A stretch of DNA of 64,000 nt from B10-G9 sp963712165 (GCA_963712165.1 CAVQGY010000002.1:868001-932000), one strand, 5' to 3'. Positions 34,041-43,381 are shown, counted from the first letter of the stretch. Translations and numbers: made by a program. Notes: generated from the letters alone by a model not told the origin.

Positions 34041-35063
34041 ATGGCTTTACCAAATTTCTTACAGCAGATAAAGTCCGCTATCGATCATGAGTACAAGAGG
34101 ACTCTCTACCGGAACCTGGTTTTCAAAGGCGGTGGTGTGCGGGGCATCGCCTATATGGGTGCTCTGGAGGTGCTGGATGAATATCGCATAATTGAGAATA
34201 TTGAAAGAGTTGCTGGGACATCTGCGGGTGCCATCGCAGCAGCCATGCTTTCGCTACGCCTTTCAATCCCTGAAACGCTGGACCTATTTGATAGCCTTGA
34301 GTTATCCAAAATTCCCCAGAGTACCAATAAACCCAAACGCTGGAAGCTGCTCCGCATTCCAGAAGAGGAGAATTATCGCAGGTTTATCACAAGGTATGGA
34401 TGGTACTCCAGTGCCTATTTTCATGGTTGGTTGATGGAGGTGATTGGGAGTCAGTGCGAAGGGAATGGCAGGGCAACTTTTCTGGAATTTCAGGAACGGG
34501 GATTCCGCGATCTGTATATCGTAGCTACCAATTTATCACGCCAGCGGGCAGAGGTGTTTTCTGTTCTTGATACACCCGATGTTGCCGTTGCTGATGCAGT
34601 GAGAATGTCAATGTCGATTCCTATCTTCTTTGAGGCACTTCGTTTTGACGGGAAATCCTTTGGAAGTGGTGATTATTATGTTGATGGGGGTTTATTTGAT
34701 AATTTCCCCATGCATATCTTTGACCGATCGGAGCTGGCTGGGAGGAGTTGGTCGTTCCGGGATGGGATCAATTGGGAAACCCTGGGACTGTTCCTGTACC
34801 CCGATCAATACCTACATCCGGTAGATCCTGAAATTCCCGAAAATGTTTGGGAATATCTAAGCCTGACTCTCCGAAACCTTTATCAATCCCAAGAAGTAGC
34901 AAGCTATCATGGCAGCATGGTGGACCAGCATCGGACGATTGAGATCAGCGATTGTGGGATCGATACCACGGACTTTGATATCGAAGTCGGAGACGAAAAG
35001 TATACCAAGCTGTATCAATCAGGTGTGACTGCGGCAAGGGATTTCTTCCAGCCTGATTCATAA
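34041..35063 (+). CDS. Patatin-like phospholipase
   Basis: A 340-aa protein with the Ser-Asp dyad of patatins: oxyanion loop KGGGVRGIAYMG (about 29-40), nucleophile Ser61 in GTSAG (59-63), and the catalytic Asp in YVDGGLFDNFP near residue 213. These enzymes hydrolyse acyl esters of phospholipids or other lipids. It lacks a signal peptide, so it acts in the cytoplasm or at the inner membrane face. The start is uncertain: ATG 34041 fits the domain boundary but has a weak ribosome binding site; a TTG at 33999 would add 14 residues. It is monocistronic. Confidence 0.9.
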   Translation: MALPNFLQQIKSAIDHEYKRTLYRNLVFKGGGVRGIAYMGALEVLDEYRIIENIERVAGTSAGAIAAAMLSLRLSIPETLDLFDSLELSKIPQSTNKPKRWKLLRIPEEENYRRFITRYGWYSSAYFHGWLMEVIGSQCEGNGRATFLEFQERGFRDLYIVATNLSRQRAEVFSVLDTPDVAVADAVRMSMSIPIFFEALRFDGKSFGSGDYYVDGGLFDNFPMHIFDRSELAGRSWSFRDGINWETLGLFLYPDQYLHPVDPEIPENVWEYLSLTLRNLYQSQEVASYHGSMVDQHRTIEISDCGIDTTDFDIEVGDEKYTKLYQSGVTAARDFFQPDS

Positions 35064-35180
35064 ACAATCACATCCTGTCATTTATGTATTCCTGAGAAGG
35101 GTCGATCGTTATGCAAATAACCCGGCTTCCTTGAGTCCTGACCCCGGCCGGTGCCTCCTGATAATCATCTCTAGGATCAT

Positions 35181-35669
35181 TCATCCAGGCTTGATGTGAT
35201 ACCAGTTTCCACTCTTGAAGTCTTCCAGGAAGATCCTTTGATCATCGGGGTCCTTGATCTGCATTCCAAGGTTCGATGCTTGAGTCCAGTGTTCCTGCGC
35301 TTTCTCCCGGTTCCCTGCTAGAGCATAGGCCCTGGCCAGGGCTTCCTGGGCATAAGCCAGGTCATAATCTTCCATTTCAGAGGGGAAATCCTCACTGATT
35401 TCGAAGCATCTCTGAGCCCAAGCCAGGGCGCCTTCTGGGTTCCCAAGGGTCTGATAAACCCGGGAGATCATCCAGCTGCCCCGCTGTTCGTGGACTGCAG
35501 TGCCCACCTTTCTCCAGTGGTAAAGGGAAGCGTGAGCGGCCAGAAGCATCTCACGATCCTCGTCCTGGGTCCGCTGGGGCTTTTCGAGGAGCGGCCAAAT
35601 GCTGTTAAAACTCTTTTTGGCAAATTCAAGTTGGGCTTGGGCTAAAGTGTAGTTCTTTTCTTCACTCAT
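35181..35669 (-). CDS. TPR-like helical repeat protein
   Basis: A 162-aa all-helical protein with tetratricopeptide-like segments: QRGSWMISRVYQTLGNPEGALAWAQRC (about residues 65-92) and YAQEALARAYALAGNREKAQEHW (about 107-130), with the W/L-G-Y-A-P type spacing of TPRs. GGAGAGGAT precedes ATG 35669. It is probably a protein-interaction adaptor; no partner can be read off. A VOC-family gene lies 32 bp upstream on the same strand, so the two may share a transcript. Confidence 0.75.
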   Translation of the reverse strand: MSEEKNYTLAQAQLEFAKKSFNSIWPLLEKPQRTQDEDREMLLAAHASLYHWRKVGTAVHEQRGSWMISRVYQTLGNPEGALAWAQRCFEISEDFPSEMEDYDLAYAQEALARAYALAGNREKAQEHWTQASNLGMQIKDPDDQRIFLEDFKSGNWYHIKPG

Positions 35670-35701
35670 CGGAAGATCCTCTCCACTTCTTGGTTGGCAG
35701 A

Positions 35702-36070
35702 TCAGGCTGCGTCCAGATCCCGCTCCATCAGCCCAAAGATATTCCCTTCTGTGTCCTTGATATATGCCAACCAACCCACACCTGGCACTGCCATTTTGGG
35801 GCGTGTGATCAACCCGCCTTGGGCCGTTACGGCTTTCAGGCTGGCATCAAGGTCTTTAGTATCTATGAAGTTCTCCAGGGTAGTGGCCGGATCCTCTCTG
35901 CGGGCTAATCCTCCGTCAATACCAGGCTCGTCTTCTGGGCCGGTCATGATCAGCCAGTATTCGATAGGGCCTTCCCATTTTTCTATCCGCCATCCAAACG
36001 CATTTTCATAGAATTTGATCGCGCGCTCTGGATCGTCAGCGGGAATCTCAAAGTGCGTAATACGGGACAT
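35702..36070 (-). CDS. VOC-family (glyoxalase/bleomycin resistance fold) protein
   Basis: A 122-aa protein of two beta-alpha-beta-beta-beta modules: ITHFEIPADDPERAIKFYENAFGW at the start and a second half ending WLAYIKDTEGNIFGLMERD. His6 (THFEIP) and Glu116 (LMERD) sit at positions that usually bind a metal. It resembles the YesX/CarD-associated VOC group of unknown function. AGGAGG precedes the ATG. It is divergent from the next membrane protein gene. Confidence 0.88.
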   Translation of the reverse strand: MSRITHFEIPADDPERAIKFYENAFGWRIEKWEGPIEYWLIMTGPEDEPGIDGGLARREDPATTLENFIDTKDLDASLKAVTAQGGLITRPKMAVPGVGWLAYIKDTEGNIFGLMERDLDAA

Positions 36071-36216
36071 AAGAACCTCCTAAGGCAACGGATAAAATGA
36101 CTATTACCAGTATAGTATAGAAGTCTCTATTCTTCATACCCTTACTTATGCCTGTGGTAAGACCCCACACATAGGAATCATCAATAAAGAAGAAATATTG
36201 TTCAAGGATTCTATTG

Positions 36217-36798
36217 ATGGCTAAAAGGAAGAACGGGATGTTCATTGCTGGCGTGGTAATTGTAGTTATTTTAGGGTTAATCATCTGGTGGTTTTCCCGT
36301 GTGGTAGTGGGTGAAAGCAGATTAGAACTCATCCAAGCAGAACCCCACTTCCCGCAAGTGTCTGGCTACAATCTGATGCGGAAGGAGTTCAAATTTCCGG
36401 AGGATTTCCAGGGAAACTATAACCTGGTGATCATCCCCTTTCAGCAAGTTCAGCAGAGAGACGTTAATACCTGGTTACCAGCAGCCCAAGAGTTGGAAAG
36501 TATTTATCCTGGATTTATCTATTATGAGCTGCCAACGATCTATGAATTGCCGACCCTTTCTAGAACATTTATCAATGAAGGGATGAGGGCGGGGATCCCG
36601 GACCAAACCGCCCGGGAGCGGACTATAACATTTTATTTGGACAAAGGTGAATTCAAACACGCCCTGGGAATCACCTCAGAAGAGAACATTCAGATTTTTC
36701 TGGTAGATAGAGAGGGGAATATTCTTTGGCAGGAAGAAGGTTTGTTCAGCCCTGAAAAGAACCAATCCCTGGTAGACCAGCTCAACCAGCTTCCCTAA
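36217..36798 (+). CDS. Membrane-anchored protein with possible thioredoxin-like fold
   Basis: A 193-aa protein: one N-terminal helix (GMFIAGVVIVVILGLIIWWF, about residues 7-26), then a domain exposed outside the membrane. The domain reads NLVIIPFQQVQQRDVNTWLP, FIYYELPTIYEL, ERTITFYLDKGEFKHALGI and IQIFLVDREGNILWQEEG, an order of strands like a thioredoxin-fold protein of the ATP10/peroxiredoxin-like type, but with no CxxC or active Cys. AAGGATT upstream supports ATG 36217. Function is unknown; the fold is a guess from strand pattern. Confidence 0.6.
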   Translation: MAKRKNGMFIAGVVIVVILGLIIWWFSRVVVGESRLELIQAEPHFPQVSGYNLMRKEFKFPEDFQGNYNLVIIPFQQVQQRDVNTWLPAAQELESIYPGFIYYELPTIYELPTLSRTFINEGMRAGIPDQTARERTITFYLDKGEFKHALGITSEENIQIFLVDREGNILWQEEGLFSPEKNQSLVDQLNQLP

Positions 36799-36829
36799 AA
36801 CTTCACTATCTTATCTTCACAGGATTGTA

Positions 36830-36860
36830 TTGACATTAACCTAACGTCAAGGTGTAAAAT
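36830..36860 (+). promoter_or_regulatory. MerR-type promoter with 19-bp spacer and operator
   Basis: TTGACA (36830-36835) and TAAAAT (36855-36860) are separated by 19 bp, the over-long spacer typical of MerR-activated promoters. The inverted repeat TTGACATTA / TAACGTCAA (one mismatch, 36830-36850) overlaps the -35 and spacer. The MerR gene follows 20 bp on, implying autoregulation. Confidence 0.85.
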
Positions 36861-36880
36861 GATGTCTGTGAGGTGAAGAT

Positions 36881-37636
36881 ATGTACACTATCAAAGAAAT
36901 GGCAGACTTGGCCGGCCTTACCACCCGGGCTCTGCGTTATTATGATCAGGAAGACATACTCAAGCCAACCAGGATCGGAGAGAACGGATATAGGTACTAT
37001 GACCGGGAGAGTCTACTCACCCTTCAACAGATCCTTTTCTTCAGGGAGCTGGATGTACCGCTCAAGGAGATCCGCCACCTGCTTAGCAGAACTCATTTCG
37101 ATCTCACCTCTTCCCTAAGGAAACATCAAGATGCAATCCAAGCCAGGATCACACGCTATCAGAAACTGATGGATACGATTCAACGGACAATATCCGATTT
37201 GGAAGGAGATATAGTCATGAAGGACAGTGAGATATTCAGTGGTTTCGATGAGAAGAAATACCAGGCTGAAGCTGAGGTCAGATGGGGGGATTCACCTCAG
37301 TACAAACAATCTCAGCGCAGGTGGTCCAGCTATTCCGAGGAAAAGAAGACAGAGATCAAGGAACTGGGTGGAGAGATCACCCGCCGCATGGTCACTGAGA
37401 ATCCTCTGGCCCATCCAGAGGACCGAGATGTACAAGCGGCTGCCAATGAGTATTATCAATACCTGAATCAGTATTTCTACAGCTGTGATGTGGAATTCTT
37501 GCGTAATCTGGCAGATATGTGGGTCCATGATCCGCGTTTTGCGGTGAATTATGAGCGGATCCGAGAAGGGGGAGCAGAGTTTGCTCGCCAGGCAATACAT
37601 TTATTTTGCGACCGCCACAGCGAAAATGAAGGTTGA
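36881..37636 (+). CDS. MerR-family regulator with C-terminal TipAS antibiotic-recognition domain
   Basis: A 251-aa protein. The N-terminal MerR winged helix reads MYTIKEMADLAGLTTRALRYYD and NGYRYYDRESLLTLQQILFF (residues 1-70). A coiled-coil dimerisation helix follows (about 78-115). The C-terminal TipAS-like domain (about 125-250) contains NPLAHPEDRDVQAAANEYY and WVHDPRFAVNYERI. TipAS domains capture thiopeptides and similar drugs, after which the protein activates transcription. GAGGTGAAG precedes the ATG. No obvious resistance gene is adjacent downstream, so its target besides itself is not known. Confidence 0.92.
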   Translation: MYTIKEMADLAGLTTRALRYYDQEDILKPTRIGENGYRYYDRESLLTLQQILFFRELDVPLKEIRHLLSRTHFDLTSSLRKHQDAIQARITRYQKLMDTIQRTISDLEGDIVMKDSEIFSGFDEKKYQAEAEVRWGDSPQYKQSQRRWSSYSEEKKTEIKELGGEITRRMVTENPLAHPEDRDVQAAANEYYQYLNQYFYSCDVEFLRNLADMWVHDPRFAVNYERIREGGAEFARQAIHLFCDRHSENEG

Positions 37637-37841
37637 TATTCGCCTGGTCTAGGATTCTGAAGAAAATCGGGAGATAGTATAAAAATCCCGTTAATTGTGA
37701 TTTCGTCCATATTCAAGGCTGGGGGTGATTGGTATAATGTCTCTGCTTTCTAAAAGAAGCTTCAATTTGCATACATAACAGCGCTGTGCGCCGGCTGTTT
37801 TCAGATAGGCGCGTCGGGTAATAACCCCAACGGAGGTTTTT

Positions 37842-39707
37842 GTGGATTCTCGAAATAATAATCGCCAATCATTAGTCTATATGCTGGTTTTTGTGGGCAT
37901 CATCATCCTGGTCTTCTACGCTGTCAAGCAGCAGTCGATTGTCTCAGATGAGATCTCCATAGGCGAGGTCGCCCAGCAGATCATTGACGGTAAGGTCAGC
38001 CGGGTGGTCGTTAATGAGGATGAGATAACTTTGATCTATCCGGATGATTCTGAGGGCACCTCACTGAAAGAATCAGGTGCGACTTTTATTGAGCAGCTCA
38101 AGGAACTTGGTGTTACTGCCGAGGACCTCAGCCCTAATAATGTGATCATTGATATCAAACCTCCCAGCGTGCTGTTTGGTGTGTTAAACGTGCTTGGCTA
38201 CATATTGCCATTTATCATGATCGCCGGCCTGTTCTGGTTTGTATTCCGCCAGGCGAGGGGAGGGGGATCTTCGGCAATGAATTTCGGCCAGTCACGGGCA
38301 AGAAAATTCACCGGAGACAACCCTACTGTCACTTTTGATGATGTAGCGGGTATTCCAGAAGCGAAAGAGGAGCTTTTTGAGGTAGTAGAGTTCCTGCGCG
38401 AACCTGAAAAATTCATGGCGCTCGGTGCCCGAATCCCCAAAGGCGTGTTATTGATGGGCGCGCCAGGTACAGGAAAGACTCTCCTGGCCAAAGCTGTTTC
38501 AGGCGAGGCTGGTGTGCCATTTTACTCGATCTCCGGTTCAGAATTCGTAGAGATGTTCGTGGGTGTTGGTGCCAGCCGGGTGCGGGATCTATTCGACAAA
38601 GCGAAAAGTGATTCCCCCTGTATCGTCTTTGTGGACGAAATAGATGCAGTGGGCCGCCATCGCGGTGCCGGATTAGGCGGCAGTCATGACGAACGAGAGC
38701 AAACCCTGAACCAGATCCTGGTAGAAATGGACGGCTTTGATACGGATACTAATGTGATCATAGTCGCAGCCACCAACCGGCCTGATGTGCTGGATCCAGC
38801 CCTTTTGCGTCCAGGGCGCTTTGACCGCCGTGTGATCCTTGACCGACCGGATATGCGCGGCCGGGAAGCTATCCTGGAAGTCCATGCTCGAGGAAAGCCC
38901 CTTGCCCCAGATGTTGACCTGAAGACCATTGCCAAAGCCACCCCCGGTTTTGTGGGTGCTGATCTGGAAAATATGATCAACGAAGCTGCCATTCTGGCAG
39001 CCAGACGGGCTAAGAAAGCCATTGAACAAACAGATTTCCAGGAATCCATCGAGAGAGTGATCGCTGGACCGGAACGGAAAAGCCGTCTGATCAGTGATGT
39101 GGAGAAACAGATTATCGCCTATCACGAGGCAGGCCATGCCATCACGGCTCGGTCCCTTCCAGAAGCGGATTCTGTCCATAAGATATCGATCATCGCCCGA
39201 GGACAATCTGGAGGTTATACCTTGATCCTCCCCGAAACAGACCGAACCCTGGTTTCCCGGAATAAGATCCTGGCAGATATGGTCAGCCTGCTGGGAGGAA
39301 GGGCAGCTGAGGAAATTGTCTTCAGTGATATCACCTCTGGGGCATCCAACGACCTGGAGCGAGTGACCAAGCTGGCCCGTGAAATGGTGACCCGTTTGGG
39401 CATGAGCACAGAGCTGGGCCCTATGGTTTACGGCCAAAAGGACGAAATGGTCTTCCTGGGTAAAGAATTCACTGAGCAGCGTGATTACTCGGAGTCTGTA
39501 GCTGAGAAGATCGATATTGAAGTCAAGCAGCTGGTGTGTGACGCATACGAGCGCGCAAAAGAGATCCTGCTTCAACACCGCGAGGTGCTGGATACTCTTG
39601 CTGAAGAACTTCTGGAAAGGGAAACTATCGAAACAGCAGAGCTGGATGAGATCTTCCCGATACCAGAACCCAAGAATGGCGGTATGCCTGTGATGAACAC
39701 TAAATAG
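37842..39707 (+). CDS. ftsH: ATP-dependent zinc metalloprotease FtsH
   Basis: A 621-aa membrane AAA+ protease that degrades misassembled membrane proteins and short-lived regulators. Two N-terminal helices (about 11-26 and 110-135) flank the periplasmic domain. The AAA domain has Walker A GAPGTGKT (206-213), pore motif FVEMFVGVGASR, Walker B IVFVDEID and the second region of homology near ATNRPDVLDPALLRPGRFD. The zinc site is HEAGH (428-432) with the third ligand in the later SNDLERVTKLAREMV region. The GTG start is supported by GGAGG at 37832-37836. A -10-like TATAAT at 37733-37738 would leave a 5' leader of roughly 100 nt. Confidence 0.96.
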   Translation: MDSRNNNRQSLVYMLVFVGIIILVFYAVKQQSIVSDEISIGEVAQQIIDGKVSRVVVNEDEITLIYPDDSEGTSLKESGATFIEQLKELGVTAEDLSPNNVIIDIKPPSVLFGVLNVLGYILPFIMIAGLFWFVFRQARGGGSSAMNFGQSRARKFTGDNPTVTFDDVAGIPEAKEELFEVVEFLREPEKFMALGARIPKGVLLMGAPGTGKTLLAKAVSGEAGVPFYSISGSEFVEMFVGVGASRVRDLFDKAKSDSPCIVFVDEIDAVGRHRGAGLGGSHDEREQTLNQILVEMDGFDTDTNVIIVAATNRPDVLDPALLRPGRFDRRVILDRPDMRGREAILEVHARGKPLAPDVDLKTIAKATPGFVGADLENMINEAAILAARRAKKAIEQTDFQESIERVIAGPERKSRLISDVEKQIIAYHEAGHAITARSLPEADSVHKISIIARGQSGGYTLILPETDRTLVSRNKILADMVSLLGGRAAEEIVFSDITSGASNDLERVTKLAREMVTRLGMSTELGPMVYGQKDEMVFLGKEFTEQRDYSESVAEKIDIEVKQLVCDAYERAKEILLQHREVLDTLAEELLERETIETAELDEIFPIPEPKNGGMPVMNTK

Positions 39708-39728
39708 AATCAAGCCTTTCTATTTATC

Positions 39729-39762
39729 AGGACCGGGTCCCATTAAGGGTCCCGGTCCTTTA
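39729..39762 (+). terminator. Hairpin terminator after ftsH
   Basis: Arms around AGGACCGGGTCCC and GGGTCCCGGTCCT (39729-39741 and 39747-39759, one mismatch) are followed by a short T run. It lies 21 bp after the ftsH stop. Confidence 0.65.
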
Positions 39763-39778
39763 GGTTACAATAACGAAT

Positions 39779-40573
39779 ATGGATATCCCCCGCTGGAATG
39801 AACGTTTGTGCACTCTCCCTCTGGGAGAGGTGTACCTTTTTCCTGAGGTTGGATCAACGAATCTGGAAGCCGAGAAGCTCATCCAGGCTGGTGCAGAACC
39901 CTTTTCACTTGTTGTGGCTGATTCTCAGACGGCTGGAAAAGGCAGGCAGGACCGGTCCTGGATCACCAGGCCAGGTCAGGCGCTGGCTTTCAGCTGGATC
40001 CTCTATCCCGAAAAAGGAAGGATCCAACCAGAGATCCTGGGCAGGATCAGCGGCTTGGGAGCATTAGCAGTATGCGATGCGATCCAAGAGAAATGTGGAT
40101 TGGTCAGTGAGATCAAATGGCCTAATGATGTTCTGGTCGAAGGGCGAAAAGTAGCTGGAATCCTGGTCGAGGTCCATTGGCAGAGCTGCGAGCTGCTTGA
40201 TGTGATACTGGGGATTGGGATCAATGTCGGGCGGGACTCCATCCCGGCAGATCCTCCCTTCCAATTCCCGGCCAGCAGCCTCGAAGCTTCCTGTGGAAAG
40301 AAGATCGACCGGTTGGACTTTTTGGTTGCAGTGGTGGAATCCCTTCTGAAATGGTACCGCCAGCTTGCAGAGCCGTCTCTGATCAAGGCCTGGAATGACC
40401 GCCTTGCTTATAGAAACCAGCTTGTATCCCTGATTTCCCCGAGTGGGCCCCTGGCTGAGGGTATGCTGGTTGGAGTAGAAGAAGACGGGGCTTTAATACT
40501 AGAAACACACCGGGGGGAGCACCCTCATTTCCATTCCGGAGAGATCCAGCTGCGGTTAGTTGACAGATCCTGA
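39779..40573 (+). CDS. birA: Biotin--[acetyl-CoA carboxylase] ligase
   Basis: A 264-aa class I biotin protein ligase, lacking the N-terminal DNA-binding domain of E. coli BirA. It activates biotin to biotinyl-AMP and attaches it to carboxylase carrier proteins. Motifs: VGSTNLEAEKL (about 20-30), KGRQDRSWITRPGQALAFS (biotin-binding region; the canonical GRGRxGR loop reads GKGRQDR), KWPNDVLVEGRKVAGIL with the catalytic Lys, and a C-terminal SH3-like cap near LAEGMLVGVEEDGAL. No regulator role is expected. The ribosome binding site is weak. Confidence 0.93.
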   Translation: MDIPRWNERLCTLPLGEVYLFPEVGSTNLEAEKLIQAGAEPFSLVVADSQTAGKGRQDRSWITRPGQALAFSWILYPEKGRIQPEILGRISGLGALAVCDAIQEKCGLVSEIKWPNDVLVEGRKVAGILVEVHWQSCELLDVILGIGINVGRDSIPADPPFQFPASSLEASCGKKIDRLDFLVAVVESLLKWYRQLAEPSLIKAWNDRLAYRNQLVSLISPSGPLAEGMLVGVEEDGALILETHRGEHPHFHSGEIQLRLVDRS

Positions 40574-40620
40574 AAATAAGCTACACTACAAAAAGACTAT
40601 GAGATCCGGGGAGTAAAACT

Positions 40621-40827
40621 ATGTCGTTAGATGATATCCGGAACCAGTTCGATGATGATTTTGAATTTTCAGAAGATCAGGTCTGGGGAGATCCAGAACC
40701 CAAGCCAGAGTTTTTAGGTATGTCCCCCGGACAGCGTTTTGTCCTGGCATTCTTATTTTTTCTCACAGCCGCGATATTGAGCGTGTTCTGCCTGCTGGTC
40801 ACAGGCAAGGTGGCACTTCCTTTCTAG
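40621..40827 (+). CDS. Small acidic single-span membrane protein, unknown function
   Basis: A 68-aa protein. The first 37 residues are acidic and Asp/Glu/Pro-rich (DDIRNQFDDDFEFSEDQVWG). One membrane helix (about residues 41-62, FVLAFLFFLTAAILSVFCLL) follows and it ends GKVALPF. GGGGAG at 40608-40613 supports the ATG. It lies 47 bp after birA, probably on the same transcript. I recognise no family; the clean ribosome binding site and amphipathic design make it likely to be real. Confidence 0.7.
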   Translation: MSLDDIRNQFDDDFEFSEDQVWGDPEPKPEFLGMSPGQRFVLAFLFFLTAAILSVFCLLVTGKVALPF

Positions 40828-40855
40828 CTAGATTACGTGCCAAAGTTGGAATATA

Positions 40856-40890
40856 AAAAAAAGGCCAGGCCTCACAGAGGAGCCTGGCCT
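40856..40890 (-). terminator. Terminator of gyrA (minus strand)
   Basis: The inverted repeat AGGCCAGGC / GCCTGGCCT (40862-40870 and 40882-40890) is followed on the minus strand by a run of T (A run at 40856-40862 on plus). It starts 5 bp beyond the gyrA stop. Confidence 0.88.
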
Positions 40891-40894
40891 GATG

Positions 40895-43381
40895 TTATTG
40901 AGTGCTATCAGAGGGGTCTTCTGGTTGGATTTCCAGTTCCTGGTCAGCAAAGCGAGCGATGGAAACCACCACATCGTCTTCTCTCATCTGCATGACAGAT
41001 ACGCCCTGGGCGACCCGGTTGTATTGTGAAATGGTCTCTGCCTGGGTCCGCATCACTGTGCCTTCGGCGGAGATGACCGTGATCAGGTCCTCTTTGGCTT
41101 GAACGACCCGAGCTGCTGCGATATGGCCGATCTTTTTTAGCGCATTCTTATCGACAGTTAACACACCCATGGTTGCTCTGCTGCGGATAGGATAAGCTGT
41201 CAGTTCTGTTCGTTTGCCATATCCCTTGCTTGTGATCGTAAGCAGATCACCCCCTTTCTCAACGATATCCATTCCGACAACCTCATCCTTCTCCCTGAGA
41301 CGGATGCCGATCACTCCCATTGCCGGCCGGTTCATGGGCCGGACATCTTGTTCCTTGAACCTCAAGGCATAACCATTTCGGGTTACGATGATCAAGTCGG
41401 ATTTCCCGCTGGTAAGCTGGACCCACCCCAAGCTGTCTTCTTCTTTGAGGTTAATTGCGATCAGCCCGGAAGGTCGGACTGAGTCGAATTCTGATAAATC
41501 CACTCTTTTGATCAGCCCGTTCTTAGTCACCATGGTACAGAATTTTGCTTCTTTAAAATCAGCTACCGGCACTATGGCAGTGATTCTCTCATTCGGGTCA
41601 ATATTCAATACATTAACGATTGGTAAGCCCCGACTGGTCCGGCCTGCTTCAGGGATGTGGTAGGCTTTGGAGGAATATACTTTCCCCCGGTCAGAGAAGA
41701 AAAGTAGCGTATTGAGCGTCCGGGCAGGAATCAAGGACATGATCTCGTCTTCATCCCGCGTCGTGTGGCCTTTTACGCCAATACCTCCCCGCCTTTGTGA
41801 GCGGTAGGTGCCAGCTTCCACCCGCTTGATGTAGCCCCTTTCTGTGATGCTGATCAGGATGGGCTGGTCATGTACCAGGTCATCTTCGCCAATATCTTCA
41901 TTAGCATCAGGTGCAATATCTGTCCTGCGGTCATCGCCGAATTTCCCTACCAGATCGGACAGGTCCTTCTTGATGATCTTGAGCTGTCTAGGCTGGCTTT
42001 TCAGGAGGCTTTTCAAGTCCTTGATGAGCTGGATAAGCTCTTTATGCTCGTCCTCGATCTTCTGTCGCTCTAAAGCGGCCAGGCGCTTCAACTGCATATC
42101 TAGAATAGCTTGGGCCTGAATCTCAGTCAGGCTGAAGCGTTCCATCAGGGTCTCCCTGGCGGTATCCGTGTCAGCTGATCCCCGGATGGTTTCGATGACA
42201 TCATCCAGATTAGCCAGGGCGATTAGCAGCCCGTCCAGGATATGGGCCCGGGCTTCAGCCTTGTTGAGATCATATTGGGTCCGTCGCTGGATGATGTCCA
42301 GACGGTGGTCCACATAAAGTCGTAATGCGTGTTTGAGAGAAAGCAGTACAGGCTCATCATTGATCAGGGCCAGCATCTGAACCCCAAATGTGCTCTGTAA
42401 TGCTGAATATTTATAAAGTTGATAGAGCACCTTGAGAGGCTGGGCGGTGCGTTTCAGCTCGATCACGATGCTCATGCCTTCACGGTCAGATTCGTCTCGC
42501 AGGTCTGAGATCTCCTTGATTTTCCCTTCCCGCACCAGAGACGCGATTCGCTCGATCAGGGTAGTCTTCTTGAGCTGGTAAGGGATCTCCGTGATCACGA
42601 TCCGGAATTTACCGGCCTGGTCCATTTCCTCGATATGAGCTCTACCGCGCAGGATGATCCTGCCCCGGCCAGTGACATAGGCCTGACGGATGCCCTCATC
42701 TCCGATGATGATCCCGCCAGTCGGAAAATCCGGTCCAGGGATCAGTTTGATCAGGTCGTCCAGGGATACTTTGTCGAGATTGGAATAGTTATCGATCAGG
42801 AGGTTAATCCCGGCCGCGAGTTCGTTCAGGTTATGAGGGGGAATATTGGTTGCCATGCCCACTGCAATTCCCGAGGCGCCATTGAGCAGCAGGTTGGGAA
42901 GCCGGGCGGGCAGGGCATTAGGTTCTTTGAGAGAACCGTCAAAATTATCAGTATAGTCTACTGTGTCTTTATCGATATCAGCCAGCATTTCTTCGGAAAT
43001 GGCATCCAACCGGGCTTCTGTGTAGCGCATGGCGGCCGGTTCATCACCATCAATTGAACCGAAGTTGCCCTGTCCATCCACCATGGGATAACGCATGGAA
43101 AAGTCTTGGGCCATTCTGGCCATAGCGTCATAGACTGCGCTGTCACCATGAGGGTGGTATTTACCAAGCACTTCACCGACTATACGAGCAGATTTTTTGT
43201 AGCTGGTATTGGAGCGGATGCCCATATCGTGCATAGCATAAAGGATCCGGCGGTGAACTGGTTTCAGTCCATCCCTGGCGTCAGGAAGCGCCCTGGCAAC
43301 GATTACACTCATGGCATAATCGAGGTAGGAAGAGCGCATCTCCTGGTCAATATTGATCGATTTTATTGAGCCAATATCCAT
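40895..43381 (-). CDS. gyrA: DNA gyrase subunit A
   Basis: An 828-aa type II topoisomerase subunit that cuts and reseals DNA during supercoiling. The catalytic Tyr is Y120 in AAMRYTEARL. The quinolone-region residues are Ser81 and Asp85 (HPHGDSAVYDAM), the drug-sensitive state. The C-terminal beta-pinwheel includes the GyrA-box-like QRRGGIGVKG, which separates gyrase from ParC. The ATG at 43381 (MDIGS) is chosen because AAGGA sits just before it; an in-frame ATG at 43405 would add eight residues. gyrB is not in the window. Confidence 0.96.
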   Translation of the reverse strand: MDIGSIKSINIDQEMRSSYLDYAMSVIVARALPDARDGLKPVHRRILYAMHDMGIRSNTSYKKSARIVGEVLGKYHPHGDSAVYDAMARMAQDFSMRYPMVDGQGNFGSIDGDEPAAMRYTEARLDAISEEMLADIDKDTVDYTDNFDGSLKEPNALPARLPNLLLNGASGIAVGMATNIPPHNLNELAAGINLLIDNYSNLDKVSLDDLIKLIPGPDFPTGGIIIGDEGIRQAYVTGRGRIILRGRAHIEEMDQAGKFRIVITEIPYQLKKTTLIERIASLVREGKIKEISDLRDESDREGMSIVIELKRTAQPLKVLYQLYKYSALQSTFGVQMLALINDEPVLLSLKHALRLYVDHRLDIIQRRTQYDLNKAEARAHILDGLLIALANLDDVIETIRGSADTDTARETLMERFSLTEIQAQAILDMQLKRLAALERQKIEDEHKELIQLIKDLKSLLKSQPRQLKIIKKDLSDLVGKFGDDRRTDIAPDANEDIGEDDLVHDQPILISITERGYIKRVEAGTYRSQRRGGIGVKGHTTRDEDEIMSLIPARTLNTLLFFSDRGKVYSSKAYHIPEAGRTSRGLPIVNVLNIDPNERITAIVPVADFKEAKFCTMVTKNGLIKRVDLSEFDSVRPSGLIAINLKEEDSLGWVQLTSGKSDLIIVTRNGYALRFKEQDVRPMNRPAMGVIGIRLREKDEVVGMDIVEKGGDLLTITSKGYGKRTELTAYPIRSRATMGVLTVDKNALKKIGHIAAARVVQAKEDLITVISAEGTVMRTQAETISQYNRVAQGVSVMQMREDDVVVSIARFADQELEIQPEDPSDSTQ

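Noticed and set aside
38673..39713. 346-codon minus-strand open frame opposite ftsH
   Set aside because: It is antisense to the fully conserved FtsH gene, has Cys/His-rich low-sense composition and no family resemblance.
40895..43381. Topoisomerase IV ParC
   Set aside because: The QRRGGIGVKG GyrA-box-like motif in the C-terminal region indicates gyrase.
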